This document shows positions 1 to 8,976 of a stretch of DNA of 64,000 nt, piece after piece. This DNA is from Allochromatium tepidum (lineage in GTDB: Bacteria > Pseudomonadota > Gammaproteobacteria > Chromatiales > Chromatiaceae): positions 2,564,001 through 2,628,000 of the forward strand of contig NZ_AP024563.1 of the NCBI RefSeq assembly GCF_018409545.1, written 5' to 3'. How positions within the stretch are numbered: the first letter of the stretch is position 1; the number at the start of each line of letters is the position of its first letter. The notes under the pieces were generated by a model, which was given only the letters and a program-made list of their open reading frames with translations, was not told the DNA's origin and did no database searches. The position numbers and the translations under genes were made by a program.

Positions 1-1
1 C

Positions 2-154
2 GGCAGCTACTACACTTTCAGCTTCGACGGCACACCCGCGGCTACGGCTTTTACCCTCAAAGCCGAGGCTCAGGGCGCCCAGGCCAATGACACTAGCTGC
101 ACTTCGCTTACAGTCGACCACATCGGCCAGAAAACCCCGAGCGGCTGCTGGTAG
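2..154 (+). CDS. Type IV pilin, C-terminal end (partial)
   Basis: The window opens inside a reading frame of 50 residues ending at TAG. It reads GSYYTFSFDGTPAATAFTLK and then a stretch with cysteines about 16 residues apart, ending SGCW. A beta-rich tail closed by a disulfide loop just before the C terminus is typical of type IV pilins of the PilE/PilA class and related minor pilins, which form the pilus fibre after export and prepilin cleavage. The N-terminal cleavage site and hydrophobic helix lie outside the window, so major and minor pilin cannot be separated. A hairpin terminator follows 36 bases downstream. Confidence 0.7.
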   Translation, partial: GSYYTFSFDGTPAATAFTLKAEAQGAQANDTSCTSLTVDHIGQKTPSGCW

Positions 155-190
155 TGCTGTGGCGGTGAATGCCGTAGCAACGCATAACGG

Positions 191-214
191 AGGGGCGAAT
201 GAGGATTCGCCCCT
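191..214 (+). terminator. Hairpin terminator after the pilin gene
   Basis: A perfect 10-bp inverted repeat (AGGGGCGAAT at 191-200, ATTCGCCCCT at 205-214) with loop GAGG is followed by TCTGTT. It lies between the pilin stop and the next gene. The T-tract is weak, so termination efficiency is uncertain. The remaining bases from 155 to 403 show no other gene I can support. Confidence 0.6.
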
Positions 215-403
215 TCTGTTGGGTAGGTATCTGGGTTTGGTTGGCGATTGCCTTATTCCGCAAGGCGTAGGCTTGGCGCCTATTGGGTTACCCACACAAA
301 AAAAGCTTCACCTGCGATTTGCCCTGTTCGCATGGGTACTTGCGTGCCCTACGCTGACGACGCCGGCTGCCGGAGAGTATAATCGGCTGGAATCGGAGAA
401 ACT

Positions 404-763
404 ATGAGCGTCATTGAACTTTACGACAAGCTGCGCACTGCCCCGGATGAAACCACCCGGGCCCGTCTCATTGCCGAAGCGTTTGAGGCGTTTGAATCGC
501 GTTACCCGCACTTTCAGGAACTCGCCACCCGCACGCACCTGAGCGAAACCGAACTCAGGCTGCAGAAGGAAATCGAGCTTGTTCGCTCGGAGCTACGGAA
601 GGAAATCGAGCAAGTACGTTTACAAACCGAACAGGTGCGCTCAGAGCTTAAGATAGAGCTTGCTAACGTTAAGGCCTCGCTATTGAAATGGAGTTTCCTG
701 TTTTGGCTGACCCAGTTTAGCGCGATTTTGCTGCTGTTGTTTCGGTTGCAGGGAGCGGCGTAG
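404..763 (+). CDS. Small coiled-coil protein with C-terminal membrane anchor (DUF1640/CCDC90-like)
   Basis: This 119-residue protein starts at ATG. Residues about 1-40 are acidic and helical. Residues 45-92 are heptad-like and rich in Glu, Arg and Gln (for example QKEIELVRSELRKEIEQVR), which predicts a coiled coil. Residues about 96-114 form one hydrophobic segment ending near the C terminus, so it is probably a tail-anchored inner-membrane protein. The layout resembles short DUF1640/CCDC90-type proteins that are common in purple sulfur bacteria. No catalytic residues are visible and its role is unknown. It stands alone between the pilin terminator and a leftward operon. Confidence 0.65.
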   Translation: MSVIELYDKLRTAPDETTRARLIAEAFEAFESRYPHFQELATRTHLSETELRLQKEIELVRSELRKEIEQVRLQTEQVRSELKIELANVKASLLKWSFLFWLTQFSAILLLLFRLQGAA

Positions 764-792
764 GGTTGCCCCCCACCTGAGGCTCAACGGCT

Positions 793-1398
793 TCAGGCCG
801 CCTGACGCCGGTGATTCCAGACCACATAGACCACCAGCGTCAGGCCCGCGAAGACCAGGGCCGCGACGGTCACCAACGGCAGGTTCTCACGGATGAGGGC
901 CTCGTTGCCGCCGATGAAATAGCCCAGCGCGATCAGCATCAGCGACCAGAGTCCGGCTCCGAACCCGGTATAGAAAGCAAAGGTCGCGACCCGCATCCGC
1001 GCCAGCCCCGCCGGGATCGAGATCAACTGCCGGATGCCCGGAATCAGACGCCCGGTGAAGGTCGAAATGGCCCCATGGCGCGCGAAGAAGGCGTCCGTCT
1101 TGTGCAGGACGTGCGGAGCGATGAAGAAATAGCGTCCATAACGCTCCAGGAAGGGGCGCCCCACCGCCAGCGCCAGCCCGTAATTGATGAAGGCTCCGAT
1201 CAGACAGCCGACGATCGAGGCCGGCAGCACCAGGCTCGGATCCATCCGCCCCTGATGCGCCAGATACCCCGCCGGGATCAGCACCACCTCGCTCGGAAAG
1301 GGGATGAAGCTCGACTCGATGGCCATCAGCACCATCACCCCCGTATAGCCCCAGCCGTCGACCGTAGCCAGCAGCCAGTCGATCATGTCATGCAGCAT
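793..1398 (-). CDS. DedA family membrane protein
   Basis: This 201-residue polytopic protein has the DedA/VTT signature. It has an acidic residue (Glu28) ahead of FIPFPSE at residues 31-37, and the segment TGRLIPGIRQLISIPAG around residues 116-131 with conserved Arg117 and Arg123 in a re-entrant loop. The family is linked to undecaprenyl-phosphate or phospholipid flipping and to membrane-potential homeostasis in the inner membrane; which substrate applies here is not visible. It lies 22 bp downstream of a sodium symporter gene on the same strand, so the two are probably co-transcribed. Length fits the family (about 190-220 residues). Confidence 0.88.
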   Translation of the reverse strand: MLHDMIDWLLATVDGWGYTGVMVLMAIESSFIPFPSEVVLIPAGYLAHQGRMDPSLVLPASIVGCLIGAFINYGLALAVGRPFLERYGRYFFIAPHVLHKTDAFFARHGAISTFTGRLIPGIRQLISIPAGLARMRVATFAFYTGFGAGLWSLMLIALGYFIGGNEALIRENLPLVTVAALVFAGLTLVVYVVWNHRRQAA

Positions 1399-1420
1399 CC
1401 GCTCATACCTCGCGCGCGGT

Positions 1421-2836
1421 TCAAATCAATCCGATAGCGTTGAAAAAAACGATCACGACCAAGGCGGGCGAAACATAGCGGACCAGGAACCGCCAGGTGC
1501 GATATCCCAGCCCATCGCCCAGACGCAACTCACCGCGCGAGGCGGATCGCGACATCACCCAGCCGGCGAAGAGCGCAATGAACAGCCCACCCAGCGGCAA
1601 GAGGATGTTGGCCGTCAGATAGTCCAGGAGATCGAACCAGGTCTTGCCCAACAGCTGGAAGGACTCGCCCGACCAGAGATTGAAGGACAGCACCGAGCCG
1701 ATGCCCAGGAACCAGGCCAGCACGCCGACCCCGAACGTCGCCGAGACGCGCCGCATCCCCCGATTCTCGACCAGCCAGGCCACCGCCGGCTCGATGAGTG
1801 AGATCGCCGAGGTCCAGGCGGCGAACACCAGCAGTACGAAGAACAGCATACCGAAGAAACGCCCGCCCGGCATTGCGCCGAAGGCGATCGGCAGCGTCTG
1901 GAAGACCAGTCCCGGACCGGACGCCGGTTCCAGGCCGTTGGCGAAGACGATCGGGAAGATCGCCAGACCCGCCAGCAGCGCTGCCGTGGTGTCGGCCACC
2001 ACGATGGTCAGGGTGGCACGCGCGATCGAGGCATTGCCCGGCATATAGGAGCCATAGACCATGATCGCCCCCATGCCGAGGCTGAGCGTGAAGAAGGCAT
2101 GACCCAAGGCGATCAACAGCGGCTCGCCGTTGAAACGGCACGACTTGACTCCGGACTCCAGCAGCTCGCAATGCTGGAACACCTTGCTGATATCCGGGTG
2201 GAACAGGAACGCGAACCCGCGCCCGAAATCTCCTTCATACAGCGCATAGAGCACCAGCACCACCAGCAGCGCAAAGAGCGCCGGCATGAGCACCGTCACG
2301 GCCTTCTCCAGTCCGCCGCGCACGCCGCGCGCGACCACCGCCCCGGTCATGGCCATGAAAATGGTGTGCCAGGCGAGCATCGACTCAGGCGAACCCAACA
2401 AGTCCTTGAACAGCGCCGAGGCGGCGTCGGCATTCGCCCCGGTGAAGAGTCCGGCGCCGGCGCGGAAGACATAGGCCAGTGCCCAGCCGGCGATCACGCT
2501 GTAATAGGAGAGGATCAGCAATCCCGTCACCACCCCGAGCCAACCGAGCCAGCGCCAGGCCGGATGGGCCTTCTCTTCGGCCACCAGGGCGCGCATGGTA
2601 TTGATCGGACTCCGGCGCCCGCGCCGTCCCATGAGGATCTCGGCCATCATGATCGGCACACCGATCAGGGCGATACAGATCAGATAGACCAGAACGAAGG
2701 CGCCGCCGCCGTTCTCGCCCGTGATGTAGGGGAACTTCCAGATATTGCCCAGACCGACGGCCGAGCCGACGGCCGCCAGGATGAAGACGAACCGCGACGA
2801 CCATTGGCCGTGGATGGAACCCTGTGTGTCCGGCAT
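1421..2836 (-). CDS. Sodium-dependent neurotransmitter-symporter family transporter (SNF/NSS)
   Basis: A 471-residue inner-membrane protein with about twelve hydrophobic segments. The first helix carries the family signature FILAAVGSAVGLGNIWKFPY (residues about 18-37), which in LeuT-fold symporters forms the unwound helix binding sodium and substrate. The family couples import of amino acids or similar solutes to the sodium gradient; the substrate here is not readable. The 5' end is unambiguous at ATG. It is the first gene of a likely two-gene unit with the DedA gene. About 150 bp separate it from the divergent endopeptidase gene, so promoters of both probably lie there. Confidence 0.9.
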   Translation of the reverse strand: MPDTQGSIHGQWSSRFVFILAAVGSAVGLGNIWKFPYITGENGGGAFVLVYLICIALIGVPIMMAEILMGRRGRRSPINTMRALVAEEKAHPAWRWLGWLGVVTGLLILSYYSVIAGWALAYVFRAGAGLFTGANADAASALFKDLLGSPESMLAWHTIFMAMTGAVVARGVRGGLEKAVTVLMPALFALLVVLVLYALYEGDFGRGFAFLFHPDISKVFQHCELLESGVKSCRFNGEPLLIALGHAFFTLSLGMGAIMVYGSYMPGNASIARATLTIVVADTTAALLAGLAIFPIVFANGLEPASGPGLVFQTLPIAFGAMPGGRFFGMLFFVLLVFAAWTSAISLIEPAVAWLVENRGMRRVSATFGVGVLAWFLGIGSVLSFNLWSGESFQLLGKTWFDLLDYLTANILLPLGGLFIALFAGWVMSRSASRGELRLGDGLGYRTWRFLVRYVSPALVVIVFFNAIGLI

Positions 2837-2988
2837 GGGGTGCGCGCCCTCGATGATGGTGTTGTCGATCTCGAGCGGTCATTTTCCGCCAAGCGTATCG
2901 GCGTCACAAGGCACGGGCCGCGCCGGCCGCCAATCCCCTATGCAATAATTGCCATTTGATTCAAACCACCCTGAGGGACTTCACCGCC

Positions 2989-4059
2989 ATGCCCAGGTTC
3001 CCCGTCTCCCATTCCCGACCCGATCAACGACGGCGATCAGGCGCCGCCCGCCTGACACGCCTGCTGTTCGTGCTGCTGTTCTCCGGTCCCATCGTCCTGA
3101 CCAGCGGCGCCTGCGCCAACAATCAGTCACGCCAGGATCGCTCGACCCAGACTCCCACGCCGCCCAAGCCCTATGTCAATGCCTCGGCGCCCGTCAATCC
3201 ATCGGGCTACGACTGGCGCAACATCGAAGGCACCCAAGACGGCCGGCGACTGAACGAGCGTTCGAGCGAGTGGAGCGGACTCAACCGCGCGGCCCTGAAT
3301 CTGCACTCGGCCAGCGCGATGATCGTGGACGAACGCGGCAATGTCCTCTACTCCAAGAACGCGCGTGCGGTCCGCCCCATCGCCTCCGTCACCAAGTTGA
3401 TGACGGCCATGGTGGTGCTGGACACCGGCGTCTCGCTCCAGACGCCGATCCGCATCGTCGAGGACGACCGGGACCGGCTGAAAAACAGCCGCTCGCGCCT
3501 GCGCATCAATGACACCGTCCTGCCGCGCCGCGAGATGATCATGGTCGCCATCATGTCCTCGGACAATCGTGCCGCCCATGCGCTCGGGCGCACCACCTTC
3601 AGAGGCGGCACACCCGCCTTCATCCAGGCCATGAACCGTAAGGCACGCGCGCTCGGGATGCACAACACCCAGTTCGTCGACTCCTCCGGACTCGATCCGC
3701 GCAACCGCTCCACGGCCGAGGATCTGGTCAAGATGGTGCGCGCCGCCGCCAATTATCCGCTGATCCGTGAGACGACCTCGCGCAGTGAGATGACACTGCG
3801 TCCCTTCTCGGACGGCACTCCGCTGCAATATCGCAATACCAATCCGCTGGTCCGTAGCCCGGAATGGACGGTCGAGGTCAGCAAGACCGGCTTCATCAAC
3901 GAGGCCGGCCGCTGTCTGGTCATGCGGGCGCGCATCGACAATCGGCACTTCTACATGGTCTTCCTGGGTTCCGACGGCAAACTCGGTCCCATGGGCGACT
4001 CCAACCGGGTGCGCGAATGGATCCTGGCCGGCAACACACGCACGACAGCCGCGCGTTGA
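2989..4059 (+). CDS. pbpG: D-alanyl-D-alanine endopeptidase, PBP7/PbpG-like
   Basis: A 356-residue S11 peptidase. All three penicillin-binding motifs are present: SVTK with nucleophile Ser133 and Lys136, SDN at 191-193, and KTG at 299-301. Residues about 22-42 form a signal segment, so the protein acts in the periplasm, where PBP7-type enzymes cut D-Ala-meso-DAP cross-links in peptidoglycan. There is no large PBP5-type C-terminal domain or amphipathic tail, which favours PBP7 over DacA/DacC. The ATG at 2989, preceded by GAGGGA, was preferred over an in-frame TTG at 2956. It converges on rluB with a 4-base gap. Confidence 0.9.
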   Translation: MPRFPVSHSRPDQRRRSGAARLTRLLFVLLFSGPIVLTSGACANNQSRQDRSTQTPTPPKPYVNASAPVNPSGYDWRNIEGTQDGRRLNERSSEWSGLNRAALNLHSASAMIVDERGNVLYSKNARAVRPIASVTKLMTAMVVLDTGVSLQTPIRIVEDDRDRLKNSRSRLRINDTVLPRREMIMVAIMSSDNRAAHALGRTTFRGGTPAFIQAMNRKARALGMHNTQFVDSSGLDPRNRSTAEDLVKMVRAAANYPLIRETTSRSEMTLRPFSDGTPLQYRNTNPLVRSPEWTVEVSKTGFINEAGRCLVMRARIDNRHFYMVFLGSDGKLGPMGDSNRVREWILAGNTRTTAAR

Positions 4060-4063
4060 TCTC

Positions 4064-4963
4064 TCAGCGCGGACGCCGCCCCCACTTCGACCCTTCGCCC
4101 GATGTGGAGCCACCGTCGGGCTTGTGTCGCCCGGGCTTCACGGCTCCAGGGGCGGAACGGCGCAGACGCGGACGCTCCAGCACGCGCAGTCCGGCCAGGG
4201 CCATGAGCTCGGCGCGTTCCTCGTCGGTCAGCGGACGCCAGTTGCCGGGGAAGAGCCGTCGGCCCAGCTCGACATTGCCGTAGCGGATGCGGATCAGCCG
4301 GCTGACGGTGCAGCCGGCGGCCTCCCACAGTCGGCGCACCTCGCGATTGCGTCCCTCGCGCAGCACCACGTTGTACCAGTGATTGGCGCCGGTTCCGCCC
4401 TGATCGGTGACGCGCTCGAACCTGGCCGGGCCGTCTTCCAGCTCGATGCCGGCGGTCAGGCGCTCCAGGGTCTCGGGCGCGACCTCGCCGAGGATGCGCA
4501 CCGAGTATTCGCGCTCGATCTCGCGCGAGGGGTGCATGAGCCGGTTGGCCAGCTCGCCGTCGGTGGTGAACAGGATCAGGCCCGAGGTATTGATGTCGAG
4601 CCGACCGACCGCGATCCAGCGCCCCTGCTTGGGTCGCGGCAGACGGCGAAAAACGGTCGGGCGCTCCTCGGGATCGCGGCGCGTGACCAGTTCGCCCTCG
4701 GGCTTGTGGTAGACGATGATCTGGGTCTCGGAATCGCGCTTGGGCTTGAGCGTGACATCGCGCCCGTCGACGCGGATACGGTCGGCACGGGTAGCCTGAT
4801 CGCCGAGCTTGGCGAGCTGCCCGTTGACGCGCACCCGGCCCTCGCTGATCCAGCCCTCGATCCGGCGGCGCGAGCCGAGTCCGGCCTCGGCGAGCAGCTT
4901 CTGGAGCCGGACGGGTTCGTCGCCGGAGCCTGGACGAGGGGGCGGCTGTCGATCGTTCTTCAT
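4064..4963 (-). CDS. rluB: 23S rRNA pseudouridine synthase RluB-type
   Basis: This 299-residue enzyme has an N-terminal S4 RNA-binding domain (RLQKLLAEAGLGSRRRIEGW, residues about 19-38) followed by a RsuA/RluB catalytic domain. The active-site aspartate sits in GRLDINTSGL. RluB converts uridine 2605 (E. coli numbering) of 23S rRNA to pseudouridine. The C-terminal tail after about residue 250 is basic and low-complexity, as in RluB and RluF. Its ATG overlaps the scpB stop codon as ATGA, so translation is probably coupled. It is the last gene of the leftward rnmA-to-rluB operon. RluF or RluE cannot be fully excluded, but linkage to scpAB favours RluB. Confidence 0.9.
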   Translation of the reverse strand: MKNDRQPPPRPGSGDEPVRLQKLLAEAGLGSRRRIEGWISEGRVRVNGQLAKLGDQATRADRIRVDGRDVTLKPKRDSETQIIVYHKPEGELVTRRDPEERPTVFRRLPRPKQGRWIAVGRLDINTSGLILFTTDGELANRLMHPSREIEREYSVRILGEVAPETLERLTAGIELEDGPARFERVTDQGGTGANHWYNVVLREGRNREVRRLWEAAGCTVSRLIRIRYGNVELGRRLFPGNWRPLTDEERAELMALAGLRVLERPRLRRSAPGAVKPGRHKPDGGSTSGEGSKWGRRPR

Positions 4964-5547
4964 GAGGTGTTCTCGGTCGGTTCGGACGTCGGCACGACGT
5001 TCGTGGATAGGAAATAGGACTCGGGGTCGCGGATCTCGGACAGGGGCGGCAGCTCGTTGAGCGAGCGCAGTCCGAAGTAATCCAGGAAGCGGCGCGTGGT
5101 CGCATAGAGCGCCGGTCGGCCCGGCACGTCGCGATGCCCCACGACCCGCACCCATTCGCGCTCGGTGAGGGTCTTGATGATGTTGGTGCTCACGGCCACG
5201 CCGCGGATGTCCTCGATCTCGCCGCGCGTGATCGGCTGGCGGTAGGCGATCAGGGCCAGGGTCTCCAGCAGGGCGCGCGAATAGCGCGGGGCCTTCTCGT
5301 CCCACAGCCGCGCCACCCAGGGCGCGACGGATGCACGCACCTGCACCCGATAACCGCCCGCGACCTCGGCGATCTCGATGCCGCGTCCCTCGTAGTCGGC
5401 GCTCAGTGCGCGGATACAGTCGAGGATGGCGGCGCGCTCGGGGCGCTCGTCCTCGCCGAAGAGTTCCAGGAGCCGGTCGAGCGTCAGCGGACCGCCGGCG
5501 GCGATCAGCGCCCCCTCGACGATGGCTTTGAGCGGCTGGTCGGTCAT
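4960..5547 (-). CDS. scpB: Chromosome segregation protein ScpB
   Basis: A 195-residue cytoplasmic protein with two winged-helix regions. The segment SRALLETLALIAYRQPITRGEIEDIRG (written here in part: LETLALIAYRQP, ITRGEIEDIRG) is the conserved ScpB core. With ScpA it forms the kleisin subcomplex that closes the SMC ring for chromosome condensation. Both ends overlap neighbours by four bases (ATGA with scpA upstream and with rluB downstream), giving strict translational coupling. Length is normal for the family. No SMC gene is in this window. Confidence 0.95.
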   Translation of the reverse strand: MTDQPLKAIVEGALIAAGGPLTLDRLLELFGEDERPERAAILDCIRALSADYEGRGIEIAEVAGGYRVQVRASVAPWVARLWDEKAPRYSRALLETLALIAYRQPITRGEIEDIRGVAVSTNIIKTLTEREWVRVVGHRDVPGRPALYATTRRFLDYFGLRSLNELPPLSEIRDPESYFLSTNVVPTSEPTENTS

Positions 5548-6410
5548 GCGGTGGTCGCGGGCGAGGACTCGCGCAGTTTGACATGGATGGGGGCGAAGGA
5601 CTCGGACTGCACCAGTTCGAGCACGCTCGACTTGATCAGTTCCAGCAGCGCCAGAAAGGTCACGACCACGCCCGGACGGCCTTCGCTCGGGTCGAAGAGA
5701 TCGGTCAGACGCGCAAACCCGCCGCCGTTCAGACGCTCCAGCACCTGCGACATGCGCTCGCGCAGCGACAGTTGTTCCTTCTCGACTTTGTGGCTGGTGA
5801 AGAGTTCGGCGCGCGCCAGCACCTCGCGCAGTGCCGACAGCAGTTCGTGCAGATCCACGTCCGGCGGTCGGCGTCGGATGAATCCGGGCGGCACAGCGGC
5901 CTCAACGACGAAGTGATCGCGTTCCAGTCGGGGCAGCGCGTCGAGATCCGCCGCCGCCTGTTTGAAACGCTCATACTCCTGGAGCCTTCGGACCAGATCG
6001 GCGCGCGGATCGACGCCCTCCTCTTCCGCCTCCTGCGGTCGGGGCAGCAGCATCCGCGACTTGATCTCGGCCAGCATCGCGGCCATCAGCAGATACTCGG
6101 CCGCCAGCTCCAGACGCAGCTCATGCATCAGCTCGACGTATTCCATGTACTGCTCGGTGATCTCGGCGATCGGGATGTCGAGGATATCCAGATTCTGACG
6201 CCGGATCAGATAGAGCAGCAGATCGAGCGGCCCCTCGAAGGTTTCGAGGAAGACCTCCAGCGCATCGGGCGGGATATAGAGATCCTGGGGCAGCGTCAGG
6301 AACGGCGCGCCCCGGACCATGGCTAGGGGCGGCTCCTGTCGCACATCCGCCGTCGAGCGATCAGGCTCGACGGCGGCAGCGATCCCCTCCGCTTCGCTCG
6401 GTGCGTTCAA
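5544..6410 (-). CDS. scpA: Segregation and condensation protein A (ScpA, kleisin)
   Basis: A 288-residue kleisin partner of SMC and ScpB. The conserved N-terminal block FEGPLDLLLYLIRRQNLDIL (residues about 53-72) is the SMC-neck-binding helix, and the C-terminal winged helix with GVVVTFLALLELIKS contacts the SMC head. An extra N-terminal stretch of about 40 residues, acidic and poorly conserved, precedes the core. The gene lies 13 bp downstream of trpS and overlaps scpB by 4 bases. Order trpS-scpA-scpB-rluB is typical of gammaproteobacteria. Confidence 0.95.
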   Translation of the reverse strand: MNAPSEAEGIAAAVEPDRSTADVRQEPPLAMVRGAPFLTLPQDLYIPPDALEVFLETFEGPLDLLLYLIRRQNLDILDIPIAEITEQYMEYVELMHELRLELAAEYLLMAAMLAEIKSRMLLPRPQEAEEEGVDPRADLVRRLQEYERFKQAAADLDALPRLERDHFVVEAAVPPGFIRRRPPDVDLHELLSALREVLARAELFTSHKVEKEQLSLRERMSQVLERLNGGGFARLTDLFDPSEGRPGVVVTFLALLELIKSSVLELVQSESFAPIHVKLRESSPATTA

Positions 6411-6423
6411 GGTTCGACGGACT

Positions 6424-7641
6424 TCAGGACATCACCAGCGACATGGCGTGACGGACCTCTTCCATGGTCTCACGCGCCACATCACGGGCCTTTTCACAAC
6501 CTTCGTTCAGGATACTGCGCACCAGATCGGGCTGGGCCTCGTACTCGCGTGCGCGCTCCTGGATCGGCGTCAGTTCGGCAAGCACGGCATCGATGATCGG
6601 CTGCTTGCACTCCAGACAGCCGATCCCCGCCGAGCGGCAGCCCTGCTGCACCCACTCGTGCACCGAGCTGTCGGAATAGACCTGATGGAACTGCCACACC
6701 GGACACTTCTCGGGATCGCCCGGATCGGTGCGCCGCACCCGTGCCGGATCGGTCGGCATGGTCCGTAGTGCCTTCTCGACCTCGGCCGGCGAGTCGCGCA
6801 GTGAGATCGTGTTGTCGTAGGACTTGGACATCTTCTGACCGTCCAGCCCCGGCATCTTGGACGCCTTGGTCAAGAGCGCCTGCGGCTCGGGCAGGATGAT
6901 GCGCCCGCCGCCTTCCAGATAGCCGAACAGCCGCTCGCGGTCGGACAGGGTGATGTTCCCCTGCCCTTCGAGCAGCGCGCGCGCCACCTCCAGCGCCTCC
7001 TGATCGCCCTGTTCCTGATAGCGCCGCCGCAACTCGTCGAACAGCTTGGCGTTCTTCTTGCCCATCTTCTTCTTGGCCTCTTCGGCCTTGATCTCGAAGT
7101 CCGGCTCGCGCCCGAAGATATGGTTGAAGCGCCGCGCCACCTCGCGCGTCAGCTCGACATGGGCGACCTGATCCTCGCCGACCGGCACCTGTCCGGCCTT
7201 GTAGATGAGGATGTCGGCGCTCTGGAGCAGCGGATAACCGAGAAAGCCATAGGTCGCCAGATCGCGTTCCTTGAGCTTCTCCTGCTGATCCTTGTAGCTC
7301 GGCACCCGTTCGAGCCAGCCGAGCGGCGTGATCATGGACAGCAGCAGATGCAGCTCGGCATGTTCGGGCACCCGCGACTGGACGAAGAGCGTGGCCGAGC
7401 CGGGATTGATACCGGCGGCCAGCCAGTCGATCACCATGTCGCGCGTACTGTCGGGGATGTTGGTCGGATCTTCGTAATGGGTGGTGAGCGCATGCCAGTC
7501 GGCGACGAAGAAGAAGCACTCGTACTCGTGCTGCAACTCCAGCCAGTTCTTGAGCACACCATGATAATGGCCGAGATGCAGCCGTCCGGTCGGACGCATG
7601 CCCGAGAGTACGCGTGCGTGTTGATGTGAGACAGAAGCCAA
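6424..7641 (-). CDS. trpS: Tryptophanyl-tRNA synthetase (long form)
   Basis: A 405-residue class Ic synthetase that charges tRNA-Trp. The HIGH-type motif appears as TGRLHLGHYHG near residue 18 and the KMSKS loop as KMSKSYDN. It is about 70 residues longer than the E. coli enzyme. The extra length comes from an insertion around GNITLSDRERLFGYLEGGGR before KMSKS and a longer C terminus, as seen in the longer proteobacterial TrpS subtype. Fourth gene of the leftward operon, 19 bp after the site-2 protease gene. Confidence 0.95.
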   Translation of the reverse strand: MASVSHQHARVLSGMRPTGRLHLGHYHGVLKNWLELQHEYECFFFVADWHALTTHYEDPTNIPDSTRDMVIDWLAAGINPGSATLFVQSRVPEHAELHLLLSMITPLGWLERVPSYKDQQEKLKERDLATYGFLGYPLLQSADILIYKAGQVPVGEDQVAHVELTREVARRFNHIFGREPDFEIKAEEAKKKMGKKNAKLFDELRRRYQEQGDQEALEVARALLEGQGNITLSDRERLFGYLEGGGRIILPEPQALLTKASKMPGLDGQKMSKSYDNTISLRDSPAEVEKALRTMPTDPARVRRTDPGDPEKCPVWQFHQVYSDSSVHEWVQQGCRSAGIGCLECKQPIIDAVLAELTPIQERAREYEAQPDLVRSILNEGCEKARDVARETMEEVRHAMSLVMS

Positions 7642-7660
7642 GAGTCGATGACCTCGCGTG

Positions 7661-8335
7661 TCAGACGAAAAAGAGTTCCTTGACGATCCCGCTGCCCGGC
7701 AGCAACCCGAGGGTCCAGACGACGATCGGCAGCAGGACGGCCCCGAGCACGCCGGTGACGAGCAGGATCAGTAGGATGACGAGTCCAAAGGGTTCGAGCC
7801 GTGAGAAGGCACGCGCCACGCGCGGCGGCAGCAGCGAATTGAGCACCCGCCCGCCGTCGAGCGGCAGCAGGGGTACCAGGTTCAGCACCATCAGGAAGAC
7901 ATTGATGAGCACGCCCGCCGCGCCGGTGTAGACCAAGGGCAGCGCGATCCACTGGCTGACTGGAAACAAGAGCAGTCCGGTCCGGATGATCAGGCTCCAG
8001 GCGAGCGCCATGATCAGATTGGCCCCCGGGCCGGCGACCGCCACCAGCGCCATGTCGCGCCTTGGATGCCCCAGGTTGCGCCAGTTCACAGGCACCGGCT
8101 TGGCCCAGCCGAACAAAAAGCCGGTGAAGAAAAAGGCCAGCGCCGGCACCAGCAGCGTGCCGACCAAATCGACATGCCGCAACGGATTGAAGGTCACGCG
8201 CCCGAGCCGGAGCGCGGTGTGGTCGCCGAGCTTGTCGGCGACCCAGCCGTGAGCGGCCTCGTGCACGGTGATGGCCAGCAGGACAGGCACGGCCAGCACC
8301 GCCAGCAGTTGTATGTGATTGAGCGCTTGCATCAT
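7661..8335 (-). CDS. Site-2 protease family membrane metalloprotease (M50)
   Basis: A 224-residue integral membrane protein with the zinc motif HEAAH (His25, Glu26, His29) in the first helix and a distal PLDGGRVL motif that supplies the third zinc ligand. This is the short S2P subfamily (like YdiL/Rv-type small M50 proteins) without PDZ or CBS domains, often found between yciO and trpS in proteobacteria. Members cleave within the membrane; the substrate is unknown. Its start ATG overlaps the yciO stop by four bases. MM at the start leaves a one-codon ambiguity. Confidence 0.9.
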   Translation of the reverse strand: MMQALNHIQLLAVLAVPVLLAITVHEAAHGWVADKLGDHTALRLGRVTFNPLRHVDLVGTLLVPALAFFFTGFLFGWAKPVPVNWRNLGHPRRDMALVAVAGPGANLIMALAWSLIIRTGLLLFPVSQWIALPLVYTGAAGVLINVFLMVLNLVPLLPLDGGRVLNSLLPPRVARAFSRLEPFGLVILLILLVTGVLGAVLLPIVVWTLGLLPGSGIVKELFFV

Positions 8336-8955
8336 TCCTCGAACAGTGTGGCGTCGCCCTTGCCGCGACGCACCAGGGCCGGCGGATCGGCCGTCATGTC
8401 GACTACGGTCGTCGGCTCCAGGCCGCAGAAGCCGCCGTCGATGATCAGATCCACATGTTTGTCGAGCGCCTCACGCATGTCGTAGGGATCGGTCAGCGGC
8501 TCGTCGTGATCGGGCAGGATCAGCGTGGTGCTCAGGATCGGCTGATCGAGTTCGCCGAGCAGCGCACGACAGATGACGTTGTCCGGCACCCGCAGACCGA
8601 TCGCCTTGCGGCGCGGATGCAGCAGTCGGCGCGGCACCTGCTTGGTCGCCTCGTGGATGAAGGTATAGGCGCCGGGCGTGAGCGACTTGAGCATCCGATA
8701 GGCCTGATCGTCGATCTTGGCATAGCTGGCGATCTCGGAGAGATCGCGACAGACCAGGGTGAAGTTGTGCTTGTCGTCGAGCCGCCGGATGCGCCGGATG
8801 CGCTCCATCGCCGACTTCTCGCCGATCTGGCAGCCGAGCGCATAGGATGAATCGGTCGGATAGACGATGACCCCGCCTTCGAGCAGGATCTCGACCGCGC
8901 GACGGATCAGCCGCGGCTGGGGATTCTCGGGATGGATCTGGAAGAACTGCGCCAT
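8332..8955 (-). CDS. yciO: Sua5/YciO/YrdC family protein, YciO type
   Basis: A 207-residue protein of the threonylcarbamoyl-AMP synthase fold. Residues about 25-45 (GGVIVYPTDSSYALGCQIG) form the nucleotide-binding lip, and the basic cluster KHNFTLVCRDLSE follows. YciO members are paralogues of TsaC; their fold and activity relate to t6A37 tRNA modification, but their physiological role is not settled. The neighbour order rnmA-yciO-site-2 protease-trpS is conserved in related bacteria, which supports YciO over TsaC. The stop overlaps the next start. Confidence 0.88.
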   Translation of the reverse strand: MAQFFQIHPENPQPRLIRRAVEILLEGGVIVYPTDSSYALGCQIGEKSAMERIRRIRRLDDKHNFTLVCRDLSEIASYAKIDDQAYRMLKSLTPGAYTFIHEATKQVPRRLLHPRRKAIGLRVPDNVICRALLGELDQPILSTTLILPDHDEPLTDPYDMREALDKHVDLIIDGGFCGLEPTTVVDMTADPPALVRRGKGDATLFEE

Positions 8956-8976
8956 GAAGGGTTCTCGGTTCGGTCT

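Noticed and set aside
87-407. 106-codon open frame after the pilin end
   Set aside because: It overlaps the pilin tail and the terminator and has no coding character.
4964-5584. N-terminal extension of rluB across scpB
   Set aside because: Arg-rich antisense-like reading of scpB; ATG at 4963 overlaps the scpB stop as expected.
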